Shown here piece by piece: positions 54,799 through 63,920 of a stretch of 64,000 nt of DNA (position 1 is the stretch's first letter; the number at the start of each line of letters is the position of its first letter). The translations under genes and the position numbers were made by a program. The stretch covers positions 930,001 to 994,000 of the forward strand of contig NZ_CP031611.1 of NCBI RefSeq assembly GCF_001687475.2, in the 5' to 3' direction. The notes beneath the pieces were generated by a model. That model was not told the DNA's origin and searched no databases. It saw nothing but the letters and a program-made list of their open reading frames with translations. The DNA is from Campylobacter hepaticus. GTDB lineage: Bacteria > Campylobacterota > Campylobacteria > Campylobacterales > Campylobacteraceae.

Positions 54799-55134
54799 TT
54801 ATTCCTTAGGTACATTTAAATAAGCTCGAAGTTCAATGATTTTTTCATCTTGCCATTCTATGATGTCTACACCTTCAAGCCTCATATCATCAAGCACTAA
54901 AATAAATTCTATAAAAGTAGTATTTTTATCTTGAAAAATATTTTTAGCACTAAAACTTAACTGTTTACAAGCTTCAAAAATTTTTTTAATAGCTTGTAAA
55001 CATTCCTCTTTTCCCTCTATTCTTTTTACTACAGGATCTTCTAAAGCAAAATTTTCATCAAATAAGGTCTCTAACTCATTTAAATTTTTATCATTAAAAG
55101 CATTAATGTATTTTTTAGTTAATTTCGTAAGCAT
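54799..55134 (-). CDS. NTF2/SnoaL-like small protein
   Basis: A 111-residue protein with an NTF2-like pattern: N-terminal helix KYINAFNDKNLNELETLFDE, ALEDPVVKRIEGKEECLQAI, and strands FIEFILVLDDMRLEGVDIIE. SnoaL-like folds include isomerases, cyclases and binding proteins. No catalytic assignment is possible. Overlaps the next upstream gene by 20 bp, so it is tightly coupled. Confidence 0.68.
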   Translation of the reverse strand: MLTKLTKKYINAFNDKNLNELETLFDENFALEDPVVKRIEGKEECLQAIKKIFEACKQLSFSAKNIFQDKNTTFIEFILVLDDMRLEGVDIIEWQDEKIIELRAYLNVPKE

Positions 55135-55852
55135 TTTTTATCCTTTCATATTCATTGATTTTTGCATGAGAATAAAAAGTAAAATAACGATTTTTATCAA
55201 TTGAAATATTAATTATTTTTTTATTTTGCAAGATTAACTCGTTTAATGTAAGAGCGACAAAATATTTTCCATCATAATTAACATCTTTTTTAATCATATC
55301 AAAAGCTGATTTTATAAAATATTTACCTTTGTTATAATAGTAAAATCCTGCTATTGCATTTTTACTTACAGGTTTTTTCTCAAAAGCTTCTAAAACAAAA
55401 TTATTTTCATTGCATTTTACATAAGCCCATCTTGGGTGAACATTTTCAAAACTTAAAACACCTGCATCACTTAAAGATAATTTAGAAATTAATTGATTTA
55501 AATCGTATTCAAGAATCTGATCCATATTTACAATAAGCAAAGGTTCATTAAGATCAATCTCATCTATAGCCATTAAAATAGAACAAACCATACCTCTAGT
55601 CTCATTTTTAAGAATGATATTTTTACTTTGCTGATCTGTTAAAACATTAATAGCATCATCTAAATGATAGTGTTTCACGTCATCTTCTTTTAATATAAAA
55701 ATAAAACGTTTATTTTTTACATTTTTATAATTTTGAATAAAATGCTCAAGCATAGTTTTTCCACAAATTTCAATAAAAGGCTTAGGAAATCCATCTTTTT
55801 CATTATCAAAAAAATAGCTTTTACCAGCTATAGGAACTACAATATTTAACAT
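55115..55852 (-). CDS. Nucleotidyltransferase-like protein with altered N-terminal loop
   Basis: A 245-residue NTP-transferase-like protein: NIVVPIAGKSYFFDNEKDGF then PKPFIEICGKTMLEHFIQN, and LLIVNMDQILEYDL for the metal region. The GxGSRF loop reads GKSYFF, so it has lost the conserved Arg used for nucleotide binding. This type occurs in capsule gene sets as a glycosyltransferase-like or regulatory paralogue. Overlaps its neighbours by 20 and 7 bp. Confidence 0.7.
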   Translation of the reverse strand: MLNIVVPIAGKSYFFDNEKDGFPKPFIEICGKTMLEHFIQNYKNVKNKRFIFILKEDDVKHYHLDDAINVLTDQQSKNIILKNETRGMVCSILMAIDEIDLNEPLLIVNMDQILEYDLNQLISKLSLSDAGVLSFENVHPRWAYVKCNENNFVLEAFEKKPVSKNAIAGFYYYNKGKYFIKSAFDMIKKDVNYDGKYFVALTLNELILQNKKIINISIDKNRYFTFYSHAKINEYERIKNAYEIN

Positions 55853-56484
55853 TTTGCTTCCTTTTCAAATTTTAAAATATGACTTTTTATATTTTCATAA
55901 TTAACTTCATCAATTTCACGAACTATCATCACATTAGCTCCACTTAATCTAGCTGCTTTTATACCATTTTCATTATCTTCAATTATCATGCATTCTTTAG
56001 GATTAAAACCTAATTTTTCTATGGCTTTATTATACATTTCAGGATCAGGTTTTCCTTGTTTTACATCCTCATTAGAAATATAAAAATCTAAATAATCTTT
56101 AAGAGCAGATTTTTCCATCATGATTTTAATGCTATTACGTATAGAATTAGAACAAACTGCCATTTTATAATCTTCATTTTTTAATTTTGACAAAGCATAT
56201 TGGTGACGAAATTTAGGCTTACATAGGCTATGAACTATCTCCATTGTATATTGTTGTTTTAATTCATTAATAAAAGTATGCAAAGACTCGGGCAAACCTC
56301 TATCTATAGAAAGCATTTTTAACTTATCTTTAGTAGGCAAACCATCAAAAGTTGTTAAATGATCATATCTAGAAATTTCCATACCAAAAAGCTTTAAAGC
56401 CTTATTTAAAGCTTCATAATGCCAATCTTTAGCTTCAATCAACACTCCATCCATATCAAAAATTATCGCTTTGATTTTAATCAT
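55846..56484 (-). CDS. HAD hydrolase, beta-phosphoglucomutase-like
   Basis: A 212-residue HAD subfamily IA protein with a helical cap: motif I AIIFDMDGVLIEAKDWH (6-22), motif II MAVCSNSIRNSI, motif III lysine in VKQGKPDPEMY, and motif IV MIIEDNENGIKAA. Sugar or polyol phosphatase or mutase are the options; the DMDGVL motif with a following HYEAL-like cap start fits phosphatases of this clade. Overlaps the GDPD-like gene by 8 bp. Confidence 0.8.
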   Translation of the reverse strand: MIKIKAIIFDMDGVLIEAKDWHYEALNKALKLFGMEISRYDHLTTFDGLPTKDKLKMLSIDRGLPESLHTFINELKQQYTMEIVHSLCKPKFRHQYALSKLKNEDYKMAVCSNSIRNSIKIMMEKSALKDYLDFYISNEDVKQGKPDPEMYNKAIEKLGFNPKECMIIEDNENGIKAARLSGANVMIVREIDEVNYENIKSHILKFEKEAKC

Positions 56485-57113
56485 AAAAAAACTCCTTTGC
56501 TTTATCTGGATAATCAGTGCAAATCATTAGCCTTTGACCTGCTTTTAGTTCTTTGTCTATTTTTTTATATTCTTGCCACTCTTTTTGATAAGATCTTTTA
56601 TGAAGTTCAGGCGATACAATACAAACTAATTTACCTTTTTGAAGATGATACTTGATGGTATTTTTATCAATCCAATGAGAATAAAATTCATCCATCCAAA
56701 CACCACAAGCTTTTTCATAAAAACTAGGTTTTTTTTCATACTCGCTTTGTCTAGTAAAAACATTAAAATTAAAATCAATATAAATTAAAGCATCCGGAAT
56801 AGACATATCAAATACAAAATAATTAAAAATTTGATATTTTTCAAGAAGTTGTTTAAGCATGGTTTGAAGCCCATCAGCTTTAATATTTAAAGCTAAAGGT
56901 AAATTAGTATCATATGTTTTATAAAGTTTAAAAAAATCTTCTAATTTTAAACAATTTTCATGTGCCATATCATGAGATATGACTATACCCCCCCCCATTA
57001 TCCCTCACATCAATTTCAGTTCCAAAATTACAAAGAAAACTTCTTTTAAAAGATATTTGAGTATTTTTTTCATGACATTTATGCCATAAACCTCGATGGG
57101 AAAGAATTTGCAT
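56477..57113 (-). CDS. Phase-variable GDPD-like phosphodiesterase, frame OFF
   Basis: Reading from the ATG at 57113 gives MQILSHRGLW, then EKNTQISFKRSF and FGTEIDVRDN, a good glycerophosphodiester phosphodiesterase start (HRG, then E-x-DV). A G9 tract follows. With G9 the frame ends 47 residues in, at 56970. With G8 or G11 it continues GGIVISHDMAHEN (the HD motif) to 56477 and gives 211 residues in the G8 form. The downstream part is therefore not a separate gene. Shorter than typical GDPDs (about 240). Substrate may be a phosphodiester of the neighbouring module. Confidence 0.75.
56988..56996. repeat. Poly-G (G9) tract in the GDPD-like gene
   Basis: Nine C on the plus strand, beginning exactly at codon 40 of the gene that starts at 57113. 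The open frame needs 8 or 11, so it reads OFF. Confidence 0.9.
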
Positions 57114-57163
57114 TTTTAACCTTATAAAAATTAATAATTTATAGTAATATTAACATAAATTAG

Positions 57164-57169
57164 TATAAT
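57164..57169 (+). promoter_or_regulatory. Probable -10 element for the C-methyltransferase gene
   Basis: TATAAT in the divergent 94-bp gap, 39 bp before the ATG at 57208. The only plus-strand capsule gene in the region needs its own promoter. Confidence 0.5.
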
Positions 57170-57207
57170 AAGTTACTTAAAAATTTACTAAAATAAGGAG
57201 AAAATTT

Positions 57208-58418
57208 ATGACATGTCCATTATGCCAAAGTCAAAACAATAAAAAAGAACTTTTCATTGCAAAAAATGTTTTCATCTCATCAGGCAAATTAGATAAAAAT
57301 CCAACTTCAATAAATAATTATAAACATATTAATAATATAAAAATCGGGGGGGGGGATATTGCAAAGGTAATAACACAATAACACTTCAACAATGTCTAGA
57401 ATGCGGTTATATATTTAATTCAAATTTTAATCTACAAGAAATTTCTAAAGAATATCAAAATAAAGGTTATTTCTCTCGCAAAATAGTTTCTAAAACCATG
57501 AGCAATACCATAAAAATAATTAAAAATAAATGCTTAAAATATATTGATAAAAATACTGTATGTCTAGAAATTGCTCCAGGCAGTGGAGATATGGTAAATG
57601 CTCTAGTAAATGATGTCAATTTTATTTACACAATTGATCCATCTTTAATTTCTTTAGAAATAGATCATGTAAAAAATATCACACACATACAAGGATTTTT
57701 TGATATTAATATTTTAAAAAACAAATTACAACATAAAATTAATTTCATTATCTTTAGACATTTATTAGAACATATTAACACACCTTTAGATTTTCTACAC
57801 AATGTAATTAAGCTGCTTGACAATAATAATTTAATATATATAGAAGTTCCAAATATTAATGAAATTTTTAAGCATAAAAGATTTTATGAAATTTTTAATG
57901 ATCATTGTGGGTATTATCAAAAAAATACTTTAATTAATATTATGCAATCTTTAGGTTGTCATTTTATAGATGAAATCACTCTTTTTAGAGAACAACACAT
58001 GGGATTATTTTTTCAAAAAAAATCTAATAATCAAATACATAAAAAATTAAGTTTTAAAATTTTTAATCAAAATATCTCAATCTTTTTTCAAAAAAATATA
58101 AAAAAATTAAATGATTTCTTAAAAGATTATGAAAATATCGCAATCTACGGATCTGGAGCTCATGGCAACAGCATTGTAACCTTTTTAAAAAATCCTGAAA
58201 AAATTAAAAAATGTTTTGATCTTGATACAAGAAAACAAGGGATGTATTTACAAAATTCTTCAATTCCCATTCAAGAACCAAATATAAAAAATTTTCAAAA
58301 TATTGAAATTATTGTAATAGCAGCACCACTTTATGAAGAAGAAATTATATATTCTTTAAGAAATAAAGGATATATAAATCATATTATTGCTACAGAAAAA
58401 GAAATAAAACTATTATAA
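57208..58418 (+). CDS. Phase-variable sugar C-methyltransferase, frame OFF
   Basis: It starts at 57208 with AAGGAG 7 nt upstream: MTCPLCQSQNNKKELFIAK, a zinc-ribbon half (C-x2-C). The G10 tract then breaks the frame, with stop at 57379 (57 residues). With G8 or G11 translation continues GYCKGNNTITLQQCLECGYIF, supplying the second C-x2-C, then the SAM domain (CLEIAPGSGDMVNALVN), FRHLLEHINTPLDFL, and the C-terminal domain IAIYGSGAHGNSIVTFL; total about 403 residues in the G11 form. The layout matches TylC3/NovU-type C-methyltransferases acting on 4-keto sugars. It is the only plus-strand gene in the capsule block. Confidence 0.8.
57346..57355. repeat. Poly-G (G10) tract in the C-methyltransferase
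   Basis: Ten G on the plus strand starting at codon 47. The open frame needs 8 or 11. It is the only one of the six tracts with ten. Confidence 0.9.
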
Positions 58419-58419
58419 A

Positions 58420-59088
58420 TTATACCTTCAAGATTATAAACTTTTTATAATCCTCAGGTATTCCAATATCTATAAAATAATCTTTGAAAATTTCAGCTCT
58501 AGCATTTAAATTTTTATAATTATTTTGTAAAAATGTTTCAAAAGAAAATTTATCTTCTAAGATGAAATCTTCAAAAATAGTTTTAGATATAAGATAAATT
58601 CCCCCATTTATCAAACCTTGCTTTAAAAATTCCTTTTCTTTAAAAGATTTAATAAATTGTCGATCATCAAGTTCTACTGCACCATATCTATCAAAATCTT
58701 GCATATACTTTAAAGCAAAACAAATTCTACTTTGATTTAACTTTAATTTAGATAAATCAATATCAAAAAAGGTATCCCCATTTAAAACATAAGTCTTATC
58801 TTTTATAAAATTTAAAGCTTGTTTTATAGCCCCACCTGTTCCTAAAGGCTCTTTTTCTATACTGTATTTTATTTTTATACCTAAAAATTCATCTTTAAAA
58901 TATTCTTGTATTATTTCATATTTATAAGAAACCGCTAAAATGATTTCTTTAATATCTTGTTTTTTAAGGTATTTAAAAATAAATTCTAAAAAAGGTTTAC
59001 CATTTACTGGTGCCATAGGTTTTGGAATACCACTTATCACACTTTTTAAACGCATTCCTAAGCCTCCACAAAGTATTATTGCTTGCAA
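58420..59088 (-). CDS. hddC: D-glycero-alpha-D-manno-heptose-1-phosphate guanylyltransferase
   Basis: A 222-residue nucleotidyltransferase: MQAIILCGGLGMRLKSVIS, then IPKPMAPVNGKPFLEF, VLNGDTFFDIDLSKL for metal binding, and GLINGGIYLISK. It matches HddC, which makes GDP-D-glycero-D-manno-heptose for the capsule. The start is TTG at 59088, with AAAGG 6 nt upstream, inside the end of a gmhA remnant. Convergent with the C-methyltransferase, 1 bp between stops. It corresponds by order to Cj1423c. Confidence 0.9.
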   Translation of the reverse strand: MQAIILCGGLGMRLKSVISGIPKPMAPVNGKPFLEFIFKYLKKQDIKEIILAVSYKYEIIQEYFKDEFLGIKIKYSIEKEPLGTGGAIKQALNFIKDKTYVLNGDTFFDIDLSKLKLNQSRICFALKYMQDFDRYGAVELDDRQFIKSFKEKEFLKQGLINGGIYLISKTIFEDFILEDKFSFETFLQNNYKNLNARAEIFKDYFIDIGIPEDYKKFIILKV

Positions 59089-59234
59089 TCAAAACCTTTG
59101 CCAAAAAATTCTTCTTTAACTACAATGCGATCTATTATTGTGTATTGGATACTTTCTCCATTACTTACTAGTAAAGTTTTATTTCCATTTTTATACGCAT
59201 TTGCAACTATTGAATAAGAGTTTAAATTTTCCAT
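59076..59234 (-). pseudogene. Probable remnant of gmhA2 (sedoheptulose-7-phosphate isomerase)
   Basis: A 52-codon frame between hddA and hddC, where NCTC 11168 has gmhA2. It begins MENLNSYS and contains AYKNGNKTLLVSNGES, like the N-terminal GNGGSA phosphate-binding loop of GmhA. It then departs into an unrelated 24-residue tail and stops. It overlaps the hddA stop by 13 bp as an intact gene would. The isomerase domain (about 140 residues) is missing. A second gmhA elsewhere (LOS locus) could supply the activity. Confidence 0.55.
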
Positions 59235-60241
59235 GACTTAACTCCTTCTTTTGCAAATGCAAAATCTTGCACATAACCTTGCTCTTTATTTAAAGCTTGA
59301 ATTAAATCATATTTTTTAATAGGATCTACGAAAAAAAACATAAATCCACCCGCTCCTGCCCCACTTGTTTTTCCACTATAAGCCCCATTATCAATAGCAA
59401 GTTTATAAATTCTTTCAAGTTCATCATTACTAACAATATCAGAAATAATTTTTTTTGATTGCCAAGATTTACCTAAAATAGAAGCTAAAGTATCAAAATC
59501 AGCCTTAAACAAAGCCTCTTTCATCTTTATAGCATCTTCTTTTATAGCATGCATAGCTTTTAATGATTTATCATCACCTAATTTTCCTTTTTTATGCTCT
59601 TCTATATCTTTTGCCAATCTAGTAATATTTGTAAAATAAAGAACTGTTCTAGCTTCAAGCTCATTTGCTATCCAGTTTTTAATGCGCAAAGGATTAACAA
59701 TAACACGTTTATTATCATAAAATTCCATAAAATTAAAACCACCAAAAGTTGCAGCATATTGATCTTGAGCGCCCCCTACTATGCCCATATCCTCTCTTTC
59801 TATCTCATAAGCGAGTTTAGCAATTTCATATTCTCCTAAAGGAAGATTAAGCCATTCTACAAAAGCCTTTATAATACCTACAACCAAAGTAGAACTTCCA
59901 CCCAAACCGCTACCACTTGGTACATCAGAATAAGTATGCAAAGAAAAACTTAAAGGTTTTTTTGTAAAATCTTTAATTATACGGTTATAAATACTTTTAA
60001 AAATATCTAAATTTCCATCATATTCTAAAAATTCTTTGCTTTCATGCTCTGCATAAGAATTGGTATCTGGGGAATCAAAAATGATTTTTTTATCTTTTCT
60101 TTCAATCAAAGTACAATGTATATACAAAGATATGGTAGCATTTAAAACATAACCCGTGTATTTATCACAATATAAATTAATATCAGTTCCTCCACCTGCT
60201 AAACCTAAGCGTAAAGGAGTTTGTGTACGTATAGTTTTCAT
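59222..60241 (-). CDS. hddA: D-glycero-alpha-D-manno-heptose-7-phosphate kinase
   Basis: A 339-residue GHMP kinase: N-terminal TQTPLRLGLAGGGTDINLY, ATP loop DVPSGSGLGGSSTLVVG (about 107-123), and the C-terminal SGKTSGAGAGGFMFFF. HddA phosphorylates the anomeric position of heptose-7-phosphate to give the 1,7-bisphosphate on the GDP-heptose route. It corresponds by order to Cj1425c. A 32-bp palindrome with internal -10-like sequences lies just upstream. Confidence 0.92.
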   Translation of the reverse strand: MKTIRTQTPLRLGLAGGGTDINLYCDKYTGYVLNATISLYIHCTLIERKDKKIIFDSPDTNSYAEHESKEFLEYDGNLDIFKSIYNRIIKDFTKKPLSFSLHTYSDVPSGSGLGGSSTLVVGIIKAFVEWLNLPLGEYEIAKLAYEIEREDMGIVGGAQDQYAATFGGFNFMEFYDNKRVIVNPLRIKNWIANELEARTVLYFTNITRLAKDIEEHKKGKLGDDKSLKAMHAIKEDAIKMKEALFKADFDTLASILGKSWQSKKIISDIVSNDELERIYKLAIDNGAYSGKTSGAGAGGFMFFFVDPIKKYDLIQALNKEQGYVQDFAFAKEGVKSWKI

Positions 60242-60252
60242 AGATATCCATA

Positions 60253-60284
60253 TTTGCTATAATTTATATATAAATTATAGCAAA
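60253..60284. promoter_or_regulatory. 32-bp perfect palindrome with back-to-back extended -10 sequences
   Basis: Reading TTTGCTATAATTTATA on each strand from either end, it is a perfect inverted repeat centred at 60268/60269. Each strand carries TGCTATAAT, an extended -10. It lies 12 bp upstream of hddA and 28 bp downstream of the Cj1427-like gene, so it could be an internal promoter for hddA-hddC, a terminator hairpin, or both. Confidence 0.6.
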
Positions 60285-60311
60285 ACTATACTTAACTTTT
60301 ATTCATATAAA

Positions 60312-61273
<962 letters not shown>

Positions 61274-61288
<15 letters not shown>

Positions 61289-62309
61289 AATTCTGCCTCT
61301 TTTAATTTCATTTCTCCAGTGATCTAACAAATCTTTAAGCATTTGTTTAACAGGAATTTCAGCTTTCCAATCGATAAAACTTTTTATTTTTGTGTTATCA
61401 AACATTTGATAATCTGCATCAATAGGACGCATTCTATCTTCATCTTGTTTTATCTGTATACCCCCCCCCTATATCACTAAAATTCAGTAATATATCTATA
61501 ATTTCAGGAAGTTTAAAAGCCTCTTCTCCTGCTATATTAAAAGCTTCACCACAAGGCACATTACCTTTTTTGCTTTCAAGTGAAAGCAAATAATAAGCCC
61601 TAATAGCATCACGACAATCTTGAAAAGTCCTCACACTAGAAAGATTTCCCACTTTTATAACAGGCTCTTGATAGCCAGCTTCAATCAATGCAATTTGTTT
61701 AGCAACCGTACTCTCAAAAAAGACATCACTTCTTCTTGGACCACTATGCGTTCCCATTCTAGTAACAAAAGTTTTTATTCCATAAGCTTCTCCGTAAAAT
61801 CTTCCAAGATAATCAGTTCCGATTTTGCTTATACTATAAGGACTTGCTCCATGAAATTGTGTTTCTTCATTTAATTTAATACCAACTTTAGCTTTTCCAT
61901 AGACTTCACTTGATGAACATATATGAACCACAGGATCATAACCATCCTTTACTTTTAAAAGTCTAATGTTCTCTAAGATATTTGCACTACCTATGATATT
62001 GGTTTGTAAAGTTTCTATAGGTATATCAAAAGAAGTTTTTGGATAAGACTGTGCTGCTAAATGAAAGATCACATCAGGACGCTTATTTTCAAAAAGTTTT
62101 TGTATACTAGAATAATCATTTAAATCTGCATAAAAAATACTTATTCTATCTTTTTTATTTATTCTCTCGCTAAGATGATAAATATTATCCATACTTTCTT
62201 GCCAACGCATCATACCTATGATTTCATAATCTGTATTGGCGAGTAAAAAATCTGCCATTTGAGATCCCACTTGCCCTGTAAAACCTGTAATTAATGCTAT
62301 TTTTTTCAT
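61274..62309 (-). CDS. GDP-heptose 4,6-dehydratase (WcbK/DmhA-like), phase-variable, OFF
   Basis: Extended SDR of the GDP-mannose 4,6-dehydratase type: ALITGFTGQVGSQMADFLL, FHLAAQSYPKTSF, HICSSSEVYGK, SPYSISKIGTDYLG (Tyr-x3-Lys) and THSGPRRSDVFFES. Its G9 tract follows ILLNFSDI at codon 281. With G9 the protein ends at 61440 after 289 residues. With G8 or G11 it continues GIQIKQDEDRMRPIDADYQM to the stop at 61274 (344 residues in the G8 form), the normal family length with the expected substrate-binding DxxRMRPxxxD segment. In OFF state the sugar-binding C-terminus is lost. It corresponds to the dehydratase of 6-deoxyheptose capsule types. Confidence 0.85.
61461..61469. repeat. Poly-G (G9) tract in the 4,6-dehydratase
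   Basis: Nine C on the plus strand, at codons 281-283. The full-length frame needs 8 or 11. Confidence 0.9.
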
Positions 62310-62334
62310 AAATACCTTATCATTTTATAATATT

Positions 62335-63375
62335 TCACTTTTCTAAGTACCAATTATACATCATTTTGATACCTTCTTCAAGTTCAATTTTATGTTTCCA
62401 TCCTAAAGAATGAATTTTAGAACAATCTAATAATCTATTCATAGAACTATCAGGTTTAGTAATATCGAATTTAAGCTCTCCTTTATAAGCTACAATCTTT
62501 TTAATAAGTTCTGCTAATTCCTTTATACAAAGATCTTTATTAGTGCCTATATTAATATGAGTATTTTTGATTTCTTTTATATTTTTAATATATAAATCTT
62601 TAAAATTAATATTTTGCATGATATAAATACAAGCATCAGCCAAATCTTGGCTATGTATAAACTCACGTCTTGGTTTGCCACTACCCCAAAGTTCTACGCT
62701 TTTCTCATCAATACCTTGGTTTTTTAAATATTGTTTTGCTTCATTTAAATCACTAATCTTTAAATCTAATAAAAGTTCTTCATATCTTGATTCGTGTAAT
62801 AATTTTGCAAGATGAATTTTTCTTAACATTGCAGGCAAAACCTTAGCCGTCTTAAAATCAAAATCTTTAGTTTCTCCATATAAATTTGTCAAGGCCACGC
62901 AAATAAAATTAGTATCATATTGTAAATTATACGCTTCAGCCATCTTAAGTCCTGCTATCTTAGAAATAGCATAAGGCTCAGCTACATAGTCTAACTCAGC
63001 ACTTAACAATGCTTCCTCTTTAATGGGATTGATTGCTTTTTGTGGATACATCCAAGAGCTTCCAAAAAAAATAAGCTTTTTTACATTATACATATAAGCA
63101 TTATGAAAAACATTATTTTGTATCATTAAATTTTCATATAAAATATCAGCAGGAACCCTCATTCCTAAATGTCCTAATTTAGCTGCAGCAAAAAAAACAT
63201 AATCAGGCTTTTCATAAGTAAAAAATTCTGCAACTTTTCTTTGATCAAGCAAATCTAATTCTTTATGATCTCTTATAATAATATTAGTAAAATCTAATTC
63301 TTTTAATCTTTTTAAAATAGCACTTCCAGCAGTTCCACTATGTCCTGCTATATATATTTTTGAATCTTTTTGCAT
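62335..63375 (-). CDS. fcl: GDP-4-keto-heptose C4 reductase (Fcl/Cj1428-like)
   Basis: A 346-residue SDR of the GDP-fucose synthase type: KIYIAGHSGTAGSAILKRL, AAAKLGHLGMRVPADILYEN, FFGSSWMYPQ, EPYAISKIAGLKMAEAY (Tyr-x3-Lys) and SGKPRREFIHSQDLADA. In C. jejuni capsule pathways such enzymes reduce C4 after C3/C5 epimerisation of GDP-4-keto-heptose. It starts 1 bp inside the epimerase stop. Corresponds by order to Cj1428c. Confidence 0.87.
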   Translation of the reverse strand: MQKDSKIYIAGHSGTAGSAILKRLKELDFTNIIIRDHKELDLLDQRKVAEFFTYEKPDYVFFAAAKLGHLGMRVPADILYENLMIQNNVFHNAYMYNVKKLIFFGSSWMYPQKAINPIKEEALLSAELDYVAEPYAISKIAGLKMAEAYNLQYDTNFICVALTNLYGETKDFDFKTAKVLPAMLRKIHLAKLLHESRYEELLLDLKISDLNEAKQYLKNQGIDEKSVELWGSGKPRREFIHSQDLADACIYIMQNINFKDLYIKNIKEIKNTHINIGTNKDLCIKELAELIKKIVAYKGELKFDITKPDSSMNRLLDCSKIHSLGWKHKIELEEGIKMMYNWYLEK

Positions 63376-63920
63376 TAATTATCCTTTTTCATAGCAAGAA
63401 TATCGCGTTCTGAAAGAATAGGTGTATTAGTAGGCCAATTAATGCCTATTCTTTCATCATTCCATGCATAAGTAAATTGCTCATTAGCATCTACATATTC
63501 CCCCAAATAAGCACATTTATAGTAATAAACAGCACTTTTACTACTAACATAATGTCCATTTCCAAAACCTGCTGGTACTAAAATAATTTGCTGGTTATCT
63601 TCATTGATAATAAATTTCTCATGTTTTAAATAGGTTGGAGAATCTTTTCTACAATCTACCACAACTTGATGCACCTCGCCATAAACACAAGTAGCTAATT
63701 TATAAGTTTTTGTATCCCCATGGATACCGCGAATCACATTATATTTAGAGTGTATAAATTTATCATGTATAAACTTTAATCCCTCTGGCAATAATTTATC
63801 TATAGTTTCGCTAGTAAAAGCTGTCCAAATTTCTCCTCTTAAATCTCTAAATTTATTAGGAGTTATAATATAAACACCTTTTAAAATATCTGATTCTTGT
63901 ATATCAAATTCTATTGCCAT
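63375..63920 (-). CDS. GDP-4-keto-heptose C3/C5 epimerase (RmlC-like, Cj1430 type)
   Basis: A 181-residue cupin-fold epimerase of the RmlC family: DILKGVYIITPNKFRDLRGE, IRGIHGDTKTYKLATCVYGE with the catalytic His, VVVDCRKDSPTY, LVPAGFGNGHYVSS and FTYAWNDERIGINWP. Acts on 4-keto sugars at C3 and/or C5. 1-bp overlap with the reductase gene and with the upstream CDS (TAATG), so all are in one operon. Confidence 0.87.
   Translation of the reverse strand: MAIEFDIQESDILKGVYIITPNKFRDLRGEIWTAFTSETIDKLLPEGLKFIHDKFIHSKYNVIRGIHGDTKTYKLATCVYGEVHQVVVDCRKDSPTYLKHEKFIINEDNQQIILVPAGFGNGHYVSSKSAVYYYKCAYLGEYVDANEQFTYAWNDERIGINWPTNTPILSERDILAMKKDN

Noticed and set aside
56477-56998. A separate 173-residue gene starting MGGGIVISHD
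   Set aside because: Its ATG is formed by the AT before the G-tract, with no ribosome binding site. The upstream frame from 57113 has the missing HRG and E-x-DV motifs, so it is the back part of a frameshifted GDPD-like gene.
57498-58418. A separate 306-residue methyltransferase
   Set aside because: There is no Shine-Dalgarno at 57498. The open frame extends back to the G10 tract and joins a good start at 57208.
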